Positions 53,931 to 61,755 of a stretch of 61,755 bases of DNA are shown here, one piece after another. The DNA lies in NCBI GenBank assembly GCA_927910885.1, contig CAKMOD010000059.1, positions 1 to 61,755 on the forward strand, given 5' to 3'. Positions within the stretch are counted from its first letter, which is position 1. Every line of letters starts with the position of its first letter. The stretch is from an uncultured Prevotella sp. Its GTDB lineage: Bacteria > Bacteroidota > Bacteroidia > Bacteroidales > Bacteroidaceae. A program made the position numbers and the translations under genes. Under the pieces are notes generated by a model. The model was not told the DNA's origin. It saw nothing but the letters and a program-made list of their open reading frames with translations, and did no database searches.

Positions 53931-55319
53931 ATGAAAACAAATATAACAACAATATTCATTGCACTTATTGCTTTCTTAGCATTAGGTAGCTGCAGCGACG
54001 AGAATAATATTTCTGATTTGCAATTAAACGGATTATGCTCTGTTGATTCTATCGTATTGGATAATTATAAGGGTGTCGTAGATCAGGCTTCACGTACAAT
54101 CACTGTGCGTGTCCCTGAGACTTACGATGTCACAAATATGACTGTTAGCACACTTAAGGTAAGTGCTGGTGCCATCTGTAATTTCAAAGAGGGTGACAAG
54201 CTTAATATGCTTACGGCTCAGGTTCTCAGTGTTAAGAATGGTGACGTCTTCCTTGATTGGACTATCAATGTGTTGAGAGATGAGGCAAAGATAACTTCTT
54301 TTAAGATTAATGGAACATATAATGGTGTTATTGATGAAGCGAATAAGACTATTTCTGTCTATGTGCCAAATACACTTGACTTCCATTCTCTAATCCCTAC
54401 AATAGGTTTGAGTACAAATGCGACGGTTAGTCCATCTAATGGTATTGCAACAGACTTTTCTAATCCAGTTACATTCACTGTCACTAATAATACTGCTTCT
54501 GCAATCTATACAGTAAAAGTAACAGCTATTGGTAAGCCTACTGCAGTCTTTGTTAGCTTGCCTGCTTCGATGAATGAACTCAATTCTGAAGAATTAACTG
54601 CTTGTAAGTGGATGCTTCAGAATATTCCAAATTCATTATATGCATCATTTGCTGATATTAAGAATGGCACAGTAGATCTTAGCGAGTGTAAAGTGATATG
54701 GTGGCATTATCATAAGGATGGAGGAGTAGATGGAAAAGAAGCTTTCGAAAGAAGTGCGCCTGAGGCTGTCAATGCAGCTGTTGCCTTAAGAGACTATTAT
54801 AATAATGGTGGCTCTTTCCTCTTCACTCGATATGCAACAAACATGCCAGCTGAGATTGGCGCAGTAGCAAACAATGCTGCTCCAAATAATTGTTGGGGGC
54901 AGAACGAAGCTGATGCTGAGAAAGTAAGTGGTCCTTGGAACTTCTTTATTCAAGGGCATACGAGTCATCCTCTTTTCCAAAATCTTATAATGAAGAGTGG
55001 TGAGCCTAACGCTATTTATACTTGTGATGCAAATTACCGTATCACCAATTCAACTGCTCAGTGGCATATTGGTACCGATTGGGGTGGATATGATAACTTA
55101 AATAAATGGCGTACAGAGACTGGAGCACAAGATTTGGCTTATGGTGGTGATGGTGCTGTCGTTGCATGGGAATTCCCTGCAACTGGAACAAAGGGCAAGA
55201 TTCTCTGTATTGGCTCTGGATGTTATGACTGGTACAGTGTAGATGATGTCCCAGCCTTTTACCACAATAATATTGCCAAGATGACACAGAACGCATTCAA
55301 CTATCTAATGAATCATTAA
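53931..55319 (+). CDS. Surface glycan-binding lipoprotein with DUF4960 domain (BT1761-like)
   Basis: 462 residues. The signal ends in lipobox GSC, then two Ig-like DUF5018-type repeats (about 45-120 and 122-200; SFKINGTYNGVIDEANKTIS in the second), then the DUF4960 domain (about 205-460) with VIWWHYHKDGG and FLFTRYATNMP, rich in Trp and Tyr. DUF4960 proteins are found in the SusE/F position of Bacteroidota fructan loci, such as BT1761, where they bind levan or fructan at the cell surface and have no enzymatic activity. Here it sits directly between susD and the surface GH32. Binding specificity is inferred. Confidence 0.82.
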   Translation: MKTNITTIFIALIAFLALGSCSDENNISDLQLNGLCSVDSIVLDNYKGVVDQASRTITVRVPETYDVTNMTVSTLKVSAGAICNFKEGDKLNMLTAQVLSVKNGDVFLDWTINVLRDEAKITSFKINGTYNGVIDEANKTISVYVPNTLDFHSLIPTIGLSTNATVSPSNGIATDFSNPVTFTVTNNTASAIYTVKVTAIGKPTAVFVSLPASMNELNSEELTACKWMLQNIPNSLYASFADIKNGTVDLSECKVIWWHYHKDGGVDGKEAFERSAPEAVNAAVALRDYYNNGGSFLFTRYATNMPAEIGAVANNAAPNNCWGQNEADAEKVSGPWNFFIQGHTSHPLFQNLIMKSGEPNAIYTCDANYRITNSTAQWHIGTDWGGYDNLNKWRTETGAQDLAYGGDGAVVAWEFPATGTKGKILCIGSGCYDWYSVDDVPAFYHNNIAKMTQNAFNYLMNH

Positions 55320-55335
55320 ATAAAGTATAATTGAT

Positions 55336-56931
55336 ATGAGAACTATGATATATTCTCTCGCTCTCATCGCATCTTTATCAGTCTCACTAACGAGCTGTAG
55401 CGATGATAAGACCATGATAGAGGAAAAAGATTGGAATACAACAACTTATTTCAAGTCTACAGATGAAATGGGGCAAGCTACCTTTTATAAGCCAACTGTT
55501 GGATTTGTTGGAGACCCAATGCCTTTCTTTGATCCTAAAACAAAGAATTTTAAAGTTATGTATTTACAGGACTTTCGTCCAAATCAGGCAGGTACTTATC
55601 ATCCTATCTGGGCTGTAGAAACATCAGATGGAGCCAACTACCAATCACTTGGAGAGTTGATTCATTGTGGTGGTATCAATGAACAGGATGCAGCACTGGG
55701 TACAGGTTCTACCGTTTATAATGATGCTGATGGGTTGTATTATACCTTCTATACAGGTCATAGATATCAAACATCTTCTACCAATAATGGTGAGATGGTG
55801 ATGATGGCAACATCATCCGACTTCAAAACATGGACTAAGAATCGTGTTTTCCGTTTGAAAGGTGATGATTACGGATATAGTAAAGATGATTTCCGTGATC
55901 CCTTTGTCTTCAAAGGTGACGATAATAAATGGCACATGCTTGTTTCTACTCTGAAGGGAAGTAAAGGTCATTTGGCTGAGTTTACATCAGATGATCTTAA
56001 GACGTGGACCCATGCCGGAACGTTTATGACCATGATGTGGGACCGATTCTATGAATGTCCTGATGTGTTCAAGATGGGTGATTGGTGGTATCTTGTTTAT
56101 AGTGAAAAGCATTCAGCTATCCGTCGTGTGCAGTATTTCAAAGGTAAGACTCTTAATGAACTGAAGGCTTGTACACAAAATGATGCTGGTTTATGGCCTG
56201 ATGGACATGAGGGATTCTTAGATAGTCGTGGTTTCTATGCTGGTAAAACTGCGAGTGATGGTCAGAATCGCTATATTTGGGGATGGTGTCCAACACGTCC
56301 AGGTAAGGATAATGCTGCTGTTGGTGCTGCTCCTAATGAACCTGAGTGGGCTGGCAACCTTGTTGTCCACCGTCTCATACAACATGCCGATGGTACTCTT
56401 ACCTTAGGAGAAGTAAAAGGGATTAGCGATAAATACGGCAAAAAACAAGAAGTAAAGATTATGGCAAAGAGTGATAATGGTGTTGAGAATGTAACTGATG
56501 GCTATAAGCTTTCTGGTGATTCTTACCTACTTTTCAATCGCCTTGGCTATCACAATAAAATTTCCTTCACAATAACAACTTCTAATAACTGGGATAAGTT
56601 TGGTGTTTCATTCGTACGTGGCACAGATTCTGAGAAGTATTATTCTTTGGTGGTAAACCCTGAAAATGAACAGACACGTAAGATAAACTTTGAGGAAGAA
56701 GGTTCTGCGGGTCGTGGTTTCATAAGTGGTATTGATGGCTACAACTTCGCTCGTCCAACAGACAACGTCTATCATGTGACCATCTATACAGACAATAGTA
56801 TAGCGGTAATGTATATTAATGACGTATGTTGCTATACTAACCGTATTTACGAAATACAGAAGAACTGTTGGAGTATTAATAACTATGGAGGTAACATTAC
56901 CATTAGTAATCTCGCTGTAAGTCAGTATTAA
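55336..56931 (+). CDS. Surface GH32 endo-levanase-like lipoprotein (BT1760-like)
   Basis: 531 residues. Signal MRTMIYSLALIASLSVSLTSC with lipobox, so lipid-anchored, probably facing outward. The GH32 propeller uses a variant first motif VGDPMPFF (Asp60), then FRDPFVF (Asp188) and YECPDVF (Glu240); the last about 170 residues are the beta-sandwich. The absence of the WMNDPNG form and the presence of a lipobox match the BT1760 subgroup, shown to be a surface endo-levanase in B. thetaiotaomicron. That predicts beta-2,6-fructan cleavage at the surface before SusC/D import. An exo or inulin-active enzyme remains possible. It begins 16 bases after the DUF4960 gene, in the same operon. Confidence 0.86.
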   Translation: MRTMIYSLALIASLSVSLTSCSDDKTMIEEKDWNTTTYFKSTDEMGQATFYKPTVGFVGDPMPFFDPKTKNFKVMYLQDFRPNQAGTYHPIWAVETSDGANYQSLGELIHCGGINEQDAALGTGSTVYNDADGLYYTFYTGHRYQTSSTNNGEMVMMATSSDFKTWTKNRVFRLKGDDYGYSKDDFRDPFVFKGDDNKWHMLVSTLKGSKGHLAEFTSDDLKTWTHAGTFMTMMWDRFYECPDVFKMGDWWYLVYSEKHSAIRRVQYFKGKTLNELKACTQNDAGLWPDGHEGFLDSRGFYAGKTASDGQNRYIWGWCPTRPGKDNAAVGAAPNEPEWAGNLVVHRLIQHADGTLTLGEVKGISDKYGKKQEVKIMAKSDNGVENVTDGYKLSGDSYLLFNRLGYHNKISFTITTSNNWDKFGVSFVRGTDSEKYYSLVVNPENEQTRKINFEEEGSAGRGFISGIDGYNFARPTDNVYHVTIYTDNSIAVMYINDVCCYTNRIYEIQKNCWSINNYGGNITISNLAVSQY

Positions 56932-56984
56932 GATTATAGTTCCTTTCTTCACTGAAGATAGAATAAATATATAGTTGAAATTTA

Positions 56985-57048
56985 GTCGTTCATTCCGTGA
57001 GAAATTGCCTATCATTGCAAATAATATCATTGAATGAGCGACTTTTCT
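56985..57048 (+). terminator. Intrinsic terminator of the susC-to-endo-levanase operon
   Basis: GTCGTTCATT at 56985-56994 pairs with AATGAGCGAC at 57033-57042 (one wobble), with a T-rich tail. The loop is long (38 bases). Confidence 0.7.
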
Positions 57049-57072
57049 TTCTAACTTATCAATAAAAATGTC

Positions 57073-57080
57073 TATCTTTG
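57073..57080 (+). promoter_or_regulatory. -7 promoter box (TATCTTTG) of the second exo-GH32 gene
   Basis: TATCTTTGTCTATC matches the consensus, 38 bases before the start at 57118. Confidence 0.65.
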
Positions 57081-57117
57081 TCTATCTGAAACTAAAAATA
57101 CATATAAACAACCTACG

Positions 57118-58812
57118 ATGAATAGAAAGATTAATTTATTGGCTTTTTGCCTTTTCATAACTACTACGCTTATGCATGCGCAATCATTCTTAAGTTCAAA
57201 TCACGCAATAAAACGTGTGAAGACAACAGATAAGTATGTTCTTCTTCCAGTAGAGGAGGAAGAAGGTTATGCACATATTCGCGTTATCAAAGATAATCAA
57301 GTTGTAAAAGAATTCAATTGTAAACTTGCTATTAACAAGACTGATTATAATGTTCCACTTGATATCAGTGAGTATGGTGGTGATGTGTTGCTTGATATCC
57401 AGTTCTCAGGAGATAAGCGTAGTATTGGTTTGATTAATAACTTTGTTTGTTGGAAAGAAATTAAAGCAACTAATGCATTTGATATTAAGAACCGTGAGAA
57501 GTTCCGTCCAATCTACCACCATACCCCAGCTTATGGTTGGATGAACGATCCTAATGGTATGTTCTACAAAGATGGTATATGGCATTTATACTATCAGTAT
57601 AACCCTTATGGTTCGCAGTGGGAGAATATGACGTGGGCACATAGCACCTCTACAGACCTCATGCACTGGAAAAATCAAGGAGAAGCTATACAGCCAGATG
57701 CACTTGGTACTATTTTCAGTGGTAATAGTGTCGTTGATAAAGAAAATACCGCAGGGTTTGGAAAGGATGCTGTTGTTGCTTTTTACACCTCCGCAGGAGC
57801 TGCACAAACGCAGAGTATTGCCTATAGTACGGATAATGGTGAGACTTTTAAGAAGTATGTAAACAACCCAATTCTTACAAGTGATGTACCTGACTTCCGT
57901 GATCCTAATGTTTTTTGGAATGAAGAAGTGAAGCAATGGAATCTTATTCTTGCAGCTGGACAGCAGATGAATATATATAGCTCAAAGAACTTGAAAGACT
58001 GGAAGTTTGAGAGCTCTTTTGGAGAGGGGTATGGTAATCATGGAGGTGTTTGGGAATGTCCTGACTTGTTGAAGATGGGTGATAAGTGGGTACTTATCTG
58101 TAATATTAACCCTGGAGGTCCCTTTGGTGGTAGTGCAACTCAATACTTTGTAGGCTCATTTGATGGTCATAAATTCACTTGCGAATCAAAACCTGAGGTG
58201 ACGAAATGGTTGGATTATGGTAAAGACCATTATGCAACAGTTTCCTTCAGTAACGCTCCTGATGGTAGAATTGTCGTTCTTCCGTGGATGAGTAACTGGC
58301 AGTATGCTAATCAGGTGCCTACACAACAGTATCGTTCTGCCAATGGTTTGCCACGAGACTTGGGGCTTTATAGTTACAATGGGGAAGATTATGTTAGCGT
58401 AAAGCCATCACCAGAAGTCTTTGCTGCCTTTGAGAAGAAACCGTCTGGACGCCTCCAATCTGCTGCTTATATAGAAGTGACCAATATTAAGAGTAATGCT
58501 TCTATAGTGTTAAGTAATGACAAGGGAGAACGAGTTACGATGGTTTATGATGGAAAGAATGCTACTTTCAGTATGGATCGTACAGAGAGTGGTGTTACTG
58601 ATTTTCATAGTGACTTTAAGGCTAAGACGGTAGCTCCAGCTAATGGTGTTATTAAATCAATGCAAATATTTATAGACCGTTGTAGTATTGAAGCTTTTGA
58701 TACTGAAGGTAAAGTAGCAATGACTAACCTCGTTTTTCCGTCAAAGCCTTATGATAAGATAATAGTAAAGGGATGCAAAGTAAAGATTTATGAATTGAAG
58801 GATCAAAAGTAA
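57118..58812 (+). CDS. GH32 fructan beta-fructosidase (exo-acting), periplasmic
   Basis: 564 residues with a signal peptide ending MHAQ. The domain layout is the same as in the protein at 43630: N-terminal beta domain, GH32 propeller, C-terminal sandwich. The catalytic triad is canonical: Asp144 in WMNDPNG, Asp262 in DFRDPNVF and Glu313 in WECPDLL. Expected to trim levan or inulin oligosaccharides to fructose in the periplasm. It is a close paralogue of the gene at 43630, which carries Val in the first motif. It has its own promoter and is followed by the transporter and kinase for the released fructose. Confidence 0.9.
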   Translation: MNRKINLLAFCLFITTTLMHAQSFLSSNHAIKRVKTTDKYVLLPVEEEEGYAHIRVIKDNQVVKEFNCKLAINKTDYNVPLDISEYGGDVLLDIQFSGDKRSIGLINNFVCWKEIKATNAFDIKNREKFRPIYHHTPAYGWMNDPNGMFYKDGIWHLYYQYNPYGSQWENMTWAHSTSTDLMHWKNQGEAIQPDALGTIFSGNSVVDKENTAGFGKDAVVAFYTSAGAAQTQSIAYSTDNGETFKKYVNNPILTSDVPDFRDPNVFWNEEVKQWNLILAAGQQMNIYSSKNLKDWKFESSFGEGYGNHGGVWECPDLLKMGDKWVLICNINPGGPFGGSATQYFVGSFDGHKFTCESKPEVTKWLDYGKDHYATVSFSNAPDGRIVVLPWMSNWQYANQVPTQQYRSANGLPRDLGLYSYNGEDYVSVKPSPEVFAAFEKKPSGRLQSAAYIEVTNIKSNASIVLSNDKGERVTMVYDGKNATFSMDRTESGVTDFHSDFKAKTVAPANGVIKSMQIFIDRCSIEAFDTEGKVAMTNLVFPSKPYDKIIVKGCKVKIYELKDQK

Positions 58813-58920
58813 TAAAAGAAAAAATACTAATTCTGTCTATTAATTATATGTAATCTTGTTAGAGATATATTTGTTGATATTAATGAACGGAATTTCAAGG
58901 TTTCTTTCTTCGTAAAAAAG

Positions 58921-58928
58921 TAACTTTG
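58921..58928 (+). promoter_or_regulatory. -7 promoter box (TAACTTTG) of the transporter-fructokinase operon
   Basis: TAACTTTGCAAG matches the consensus, about 50 bases before the start at 58978. Confidence 0.68.
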
Positions 58929-58977
58929 CAAGTATAATTAAAATAATAGAACTACACAAACTAAAAATTTAAAGATT

Positions 58978-60138
58978 ATGTCGAAAACCAATAAACTCGC
59001 ACTACTGCCCGTAATGCTTTGCTTCTTTGCGATGGGGTTCGTTGATTTGGTGGGTATTGCCTCCAATTATGTAAAGAACGATTTGCAACTGTCGGATTCA
59101 ACTGCAAATGTTTTTCCGTCCCTTGTTTTCTTTTGGTTCCTTATCTTTTCCGTACCGACTGGTATGTTGATGAATAAGATAGGACGCAAGAAAACGGTTC
59201 TTATTAGTCTTATTGTTACCTTGTTCTCCCTGCTTTTACCGATATTCGGTGAGTCCTACGGTTTGATGCTTGTTTCATTCTCATTGCTTGGAATAGGCAA
59301 TGCTTTGATGCAAACATCGTTGAATCCATTGGTTTCAACGGTGATGAAAGGTGGAAATTTAGCTTCAACACTTACTTTCGGACAGTTTGTTAAGGCTATC
59401 GCATCCTTTATGGCACCTTACTTCGCTATCTGGGGGGCACAGGCAAGCATTCCTGCCTTTGGTCTTGGATGGCGTATTCTCTTCCCAATTTATTTGATTA
59501 TTGGTGCTCTTGCAACCCTTCTGCTCTTCTCAACACCTATCGAAGAAGAACCAATCGAGGGTAAGGCAAGTTCTTTCGGAGAGTGTCTCAGTCTGTTGGG
59601 TAAGCCTATTGTTCTGCTTAGCTTCTTGGGTATTATGTGCCATGTTGGTATTGATGTAGGAACAAACACAACGGCTCCAAAGATTTTGATGGAGCGTTTA
59701 GGTATGTCATTGAATGATGCAGCTTTTGCAACTTCCCTCTATTTTATCTTCCGTACTATCGGATGTCTGACCGGTTCCTTTTTCCTTCGTGTAATGAATA
59801 ATAAGTTGTTCTTCATTATCTCAGTTGTGATGATGGCACTCTCTATGTGCGGCTTGGCTGTAGGAACATCAAAGACAGTGCTCTTTGTTGCGATAGCACT
59901 TGTGGGTTATGGTAACAGTAATATCTTCTCAATGGTCTTTGCACGTGCTTTGCAGAGTGTTCCAGACAAGCAGAACGAGGTGAGCGGACTGATGATTATG
60001 GGTCTTTTCGGTGGTACCATCTTCCCACTCTTGATGGGTTTTGCCAGCGATGGATTCGGTCAGGTGGGTGCTGTTGTCGTAATGGCAGTGGGTGTACTCT
60101 ACCTCTTTTCTTATATTCCAAAGATGAACAATAAATAA
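58978..60138 (+). CDS. Sugar MFS transporter (FHS/FucP family), probable fructose importer
   Basis: 386 residues with 12 hydrophobic helices. Inner-membrane proton-coupled sugar importer of the FucP/FHS type: the first helix FFAMGFVDLVGIASNYVKNDL and the cytoplasmic loop GMLMNKIGRKKTVL between helices 2 and 3 are family hallmarks. B. thetaiotaomicron BT1758 is the equivalent in the fructan locus. Here it is 8 bases ahead of a fructokinase gene and behind a periplasmic beta-fructosidase, so fructose import is a sound inference, though FHS members also carry glucose, galactose or fucose. Confidence 0.85.
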   Translation: MSKTNKLALLPVMLCFFAMGFVDLVGIASNYVKNDLQLSDSTANVFPSLVFFWFLIFSVPTGMLMNKIGRKKTVLISLIVTLFSLLLPIFGESYGLMLVSFSLLGIGNALMQTSLNPLVSTVMKGGNLASTLTFGQFVKAIASFMAPYFAIWGAQASIPAFGLGWRILFPIYLIIGALATLLLFSTPIEEEPIEGKASSFGECLSLLGKPIVLLSFLGIMCHVGIDVGTNTTAPKILMERLGMSLNDAAFATSLYFIFRTIGCLTGSFFLRVMNNKLFFIISVVMMALSMCGLAVGTSKTVLFVAIALVGYGNSNIFSMVFARALQSVPDKQNEVSGLMIMGLFGGTIFPLLMGFASDGFGQVGAVVVMAVGVLYLFSYIPKMNNK

Positions 60139-60145
60139 TACAGAT

Positions 60146-61028
60146 ATGAAACAGTTAATCGTTGGCCTCGGAGAGGCGTTGTGGGATTGTCTTCCAGAAG
60201 GACGAAAGCTTGGTGGCGCACCTGCAAACTTTGCTTATCATGCAAATCAGTTTGGTCATGATTCTATTGCTATCAGTGCTGTTGGAGATGATGCGTTAGG
60301 ACAGGAAACGCTCGATGAATTCGATAAAAAAAGGCGTAAAACACCTGATGCCAAAGGTGGATTATCCAACAGGAACGGTTCAGGTTGAACTCGATGGTGA
60401 GGGTATTCCTACATACGATATTAAGGAAGGTGTGGCTTGGGATAATATTCCTTTCACCCCAGAGATTGAAGCAGCGGCTAAGAATTGTCGTGCAGTATGC
60501 TTTGGTTCACTCGCACAGCGCAGTAGTGTTAGTCGTCAGACGATACAGAAGTTCCTCGAAGCAACCCCTAAGGACTGTCTGAAGATATTTGATATCAACC
60601 TTCGTCAGAACTTTTATACAAAGGAGATTATTACCAATTCGCTCCAGCATGCCAATATCCTTAAGATTAATGATGAGGAACTTGTGCTCATCGGTCGTCT
60701 CTTTGGTTATCCAGGTCTTGATATAGAGAATAAGTGTTGGCTGCTTTTAGGCAAGTATAATCTTGACATGCTCGTCCTGACCTGCGGTGTTAATGGTTCG
60801 TATGTGTTTGCTCCAAACCTCAAGTCGTTCCAAGAAACACCGAAGGTTGAGGTTGCTGACACTGTTGGTGCAGGTGATTCCTTTACGGGTGCTTTCACTT
60901 CAGCCATCCTTGCGGGTATGCCAATTACTGATGCCCATAAACTTGCAGTAGATGTAAGTGCATACGTTTGCACACAGAATGGCGCTATGCCAAAGCTTCC
61001 TAAGAAGTTATTAGATAGAATAAAGTAA
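60146..61028 (+). CDS. Fructokinase (PfkB/ribokinase family), interrupted by a one-base frameshift
   Basis: About 293 residues when repaired, the normal size for PfkB-type fructokinase. As sequenced there are two overlapping frames: 60146-60388 and 60315-61028. The run of seven A at 60326-60332 has one too many; with six, DEFDKKGVKHL and the rest read through. The first frame holds the start MKQLIVGLGEALWD and the sugar-binding KLGGAPANFAYH; the second the ATP site VADTVGAGDSFTGAF with the catalytic Asp. It phosphorylates fructose in the cytoplasm, feeding glycolysis. It matches BT1757 of the B. thetaiotaomicron fructan locus. An assembly error is more likely than gene loss. Confidence 0.86.
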
Positions 61029-61137
61029 ATTATTTCTTTCCTTTATACGTGATATTGTTTCCGTGTGGGATAATATTTGTTTATTGTATTTATCTCAATA
61101 GGCAAGGGATAGTTAGCATTTAGATAAACTATATGGT

Positions 61138-61187
61138 CCGAATTGATTGAGTAAAGTATAACTTTTCTCGATTAATTCGGGCTTTTT
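61138..61187 (+). terminator. Intrinsic terminator after fructokinase
   Basis: CCGAATTGATTGAG at 61138-61151 pairs with CTCGATTAATTCGG at 61167-61180 (two wobbles), followed by GCTTTTT. Confidence 0.8.
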
Positions 61188-61236
61188 AGTGTACTAATAT
61201 TGGAGTTCTTAATATGTAATTTATGCCCTCCTTTTC

Positions 61237-61352
61237 CATTAAAAGCCTCTCCTTTCGAATTATTTTCATGAAATAAATCTTTTTTTCATGAAGATAAATA
61301 TTTCTTTTCACGTAAATAATTATTTTTCTTCATGAAAGTAATTCGCAAAGGG
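61237..61352. repeat. TTCATGAA repeat element with inverted ends
   Basis: TCATG/TCACG cores occur at 61266, 61286, 61308 and 61330 (spacing 20, 22, 22 bp), each in TTTTCATGAAnATAAAT-like context. The block is flanked by an imperfect inverted repeat, CCTTTCGAATTA on the left and TAATTCGCAAAGGGG on the right. Non-coding. Confidence 0.7.
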
Positions 61353-61609
61353 GTATGAATTGGTACTTAATTTATATTTAAATCTCTATCCTTCATTAAA
61401 CAGTAAAGAGATAGATAAGCCTTGTTAACTTTATTGTTTGGTGATAAGTTTTATATTTTTGTAGGCGTTTTTATTAGCTTTTATACCTTGGTGTATCTCG
61501 GGTATAACTTACTTTGCCTACATTGCAAAGAGAAATAACCAGCTAAATGACATAACAAAAGATGTTTTTAAATGAACCATAGAGTTTAAATAGAGCGCAA
61601 AAATTTGGC

Positions 61610-61692
61610 GTAATGGACATTTGGTAGGCTGAAAACCCTCTCGGGTTTTAGTAATGGACATTTGGTAGGCTGGTTATTCCAGCCTACTTTTT
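61610..61692. repeat. 22-bp direct repeats with hairpins at the right edge
   Basis: A perfect 22-bp sequence (GTAATGGACATTTGGTAGGC plus TG) occurs at 61610-61631 and 61651-61672. Between them AAAACCC/GGGTTTT forms a hairpin. After the second, GTAGGCTGG TTATT CCAGCCTAC (61665-61687) with a long T run is a good terminator. The rest of 61353-61755 shows no gene. Confidence 0.75.
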
Positions 61693-61755
61693 TTTATTTA
61701 TGATCCATCTATAAACTTCTTCTTGTTAGCTTACATTCAAGTCCATTATGATTAT

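Noticed and set aside
1..61755. tRNA, rRNA, prophage, integrase or transposase genes
   Set aside because: None was recognised on either strand; the mobile signals seen are only small non-coding repeats.

Overview
The window reads as chromosome of an oral-type Prevotella (Bacteroidota). The reasons are promoters of the TAnnTTTG type, almost no Shine-Dalgarno sites, SusC/SusD proteins, type IX secretion (T9SS) genes porU and porV, BspA-like leucine-rich repeats, S46 dipeptidyl peptidase, DUF4625/DUF6377/DUF4960 families, and secreted proteins with Prevotella-style C-terminal sorting tails. Genus is an inference; species cannot be fixed from the sequence alone.

Layout. 1-745 is non-coding. 746-5271 holds a BspA-like lipoprotein and a secreted GH66 dextranase fused to leucine-rich repeats. 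5972-8542 has small lipoproteins (a DUF4625 fragment, DUF4625, NlpE-like, DUF3332). 8734-14593 is a GH97 alpha-glucosidase flanked by two membrane-spanning SusR/DUF6377-like regulators. 15117-21032 has a hypothetical protein, a SpmA/SpmB-like fusion, a polysaccharide flippase and an S46 peptidase. 21152-28931 has a small membrane protein, a DEAD-box helicase, a candidate small RNA, a thioredoxin-like lipoprotein without active cysteines, and a three-gene operon (secreted T9SS protein, small peptide, secreted nuclease). 29264-35469 is a minus-strand run FAH hydrolase-porU-porV-ispF. 35616-38750 is the translation operon rplM-rpsI-rpsB-tsf. 39196-43324 has a secreted lactonase, a second small peptide and a fimbrillin-like lipoprotein. 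43630-61028 is a complete fructan utilization locus: GH32, hybrid two-component sensor, SusC, SusD, DUF4960 binder, GH32 surface endo-levanase-like enzyme, GH32 exo-enzyme, sugar MFS transporter and fructokinase. Its content parallels the Bacteroides thetaiotaomicron BT1754-BT1765 fructan locus.

How it works together (inference): the fructan locus would bind and cut levan or inulin at the surface, import oligosaccharides by SusC/D, trim them in the periplasm, import fructose and phosphorylate it, with the periplasmic sensor domain switching the locus on. GH66 and GH97 would attack alpha-glucans such as dextran. Both polymers are typical of dental plaque.

Two window-wide cautions and curiosities. 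First, seven genes carry a single-base indel, mostly in homopolymers (LRR lipoprotein, porV, porU, fimbrillin-like, sensor kinase, susD, fructokinase); I read these mainly as assembly errors. Second, the intergenic DNA is rich in several unrelated repeat families, many of them built of units about 21-22 bp long.
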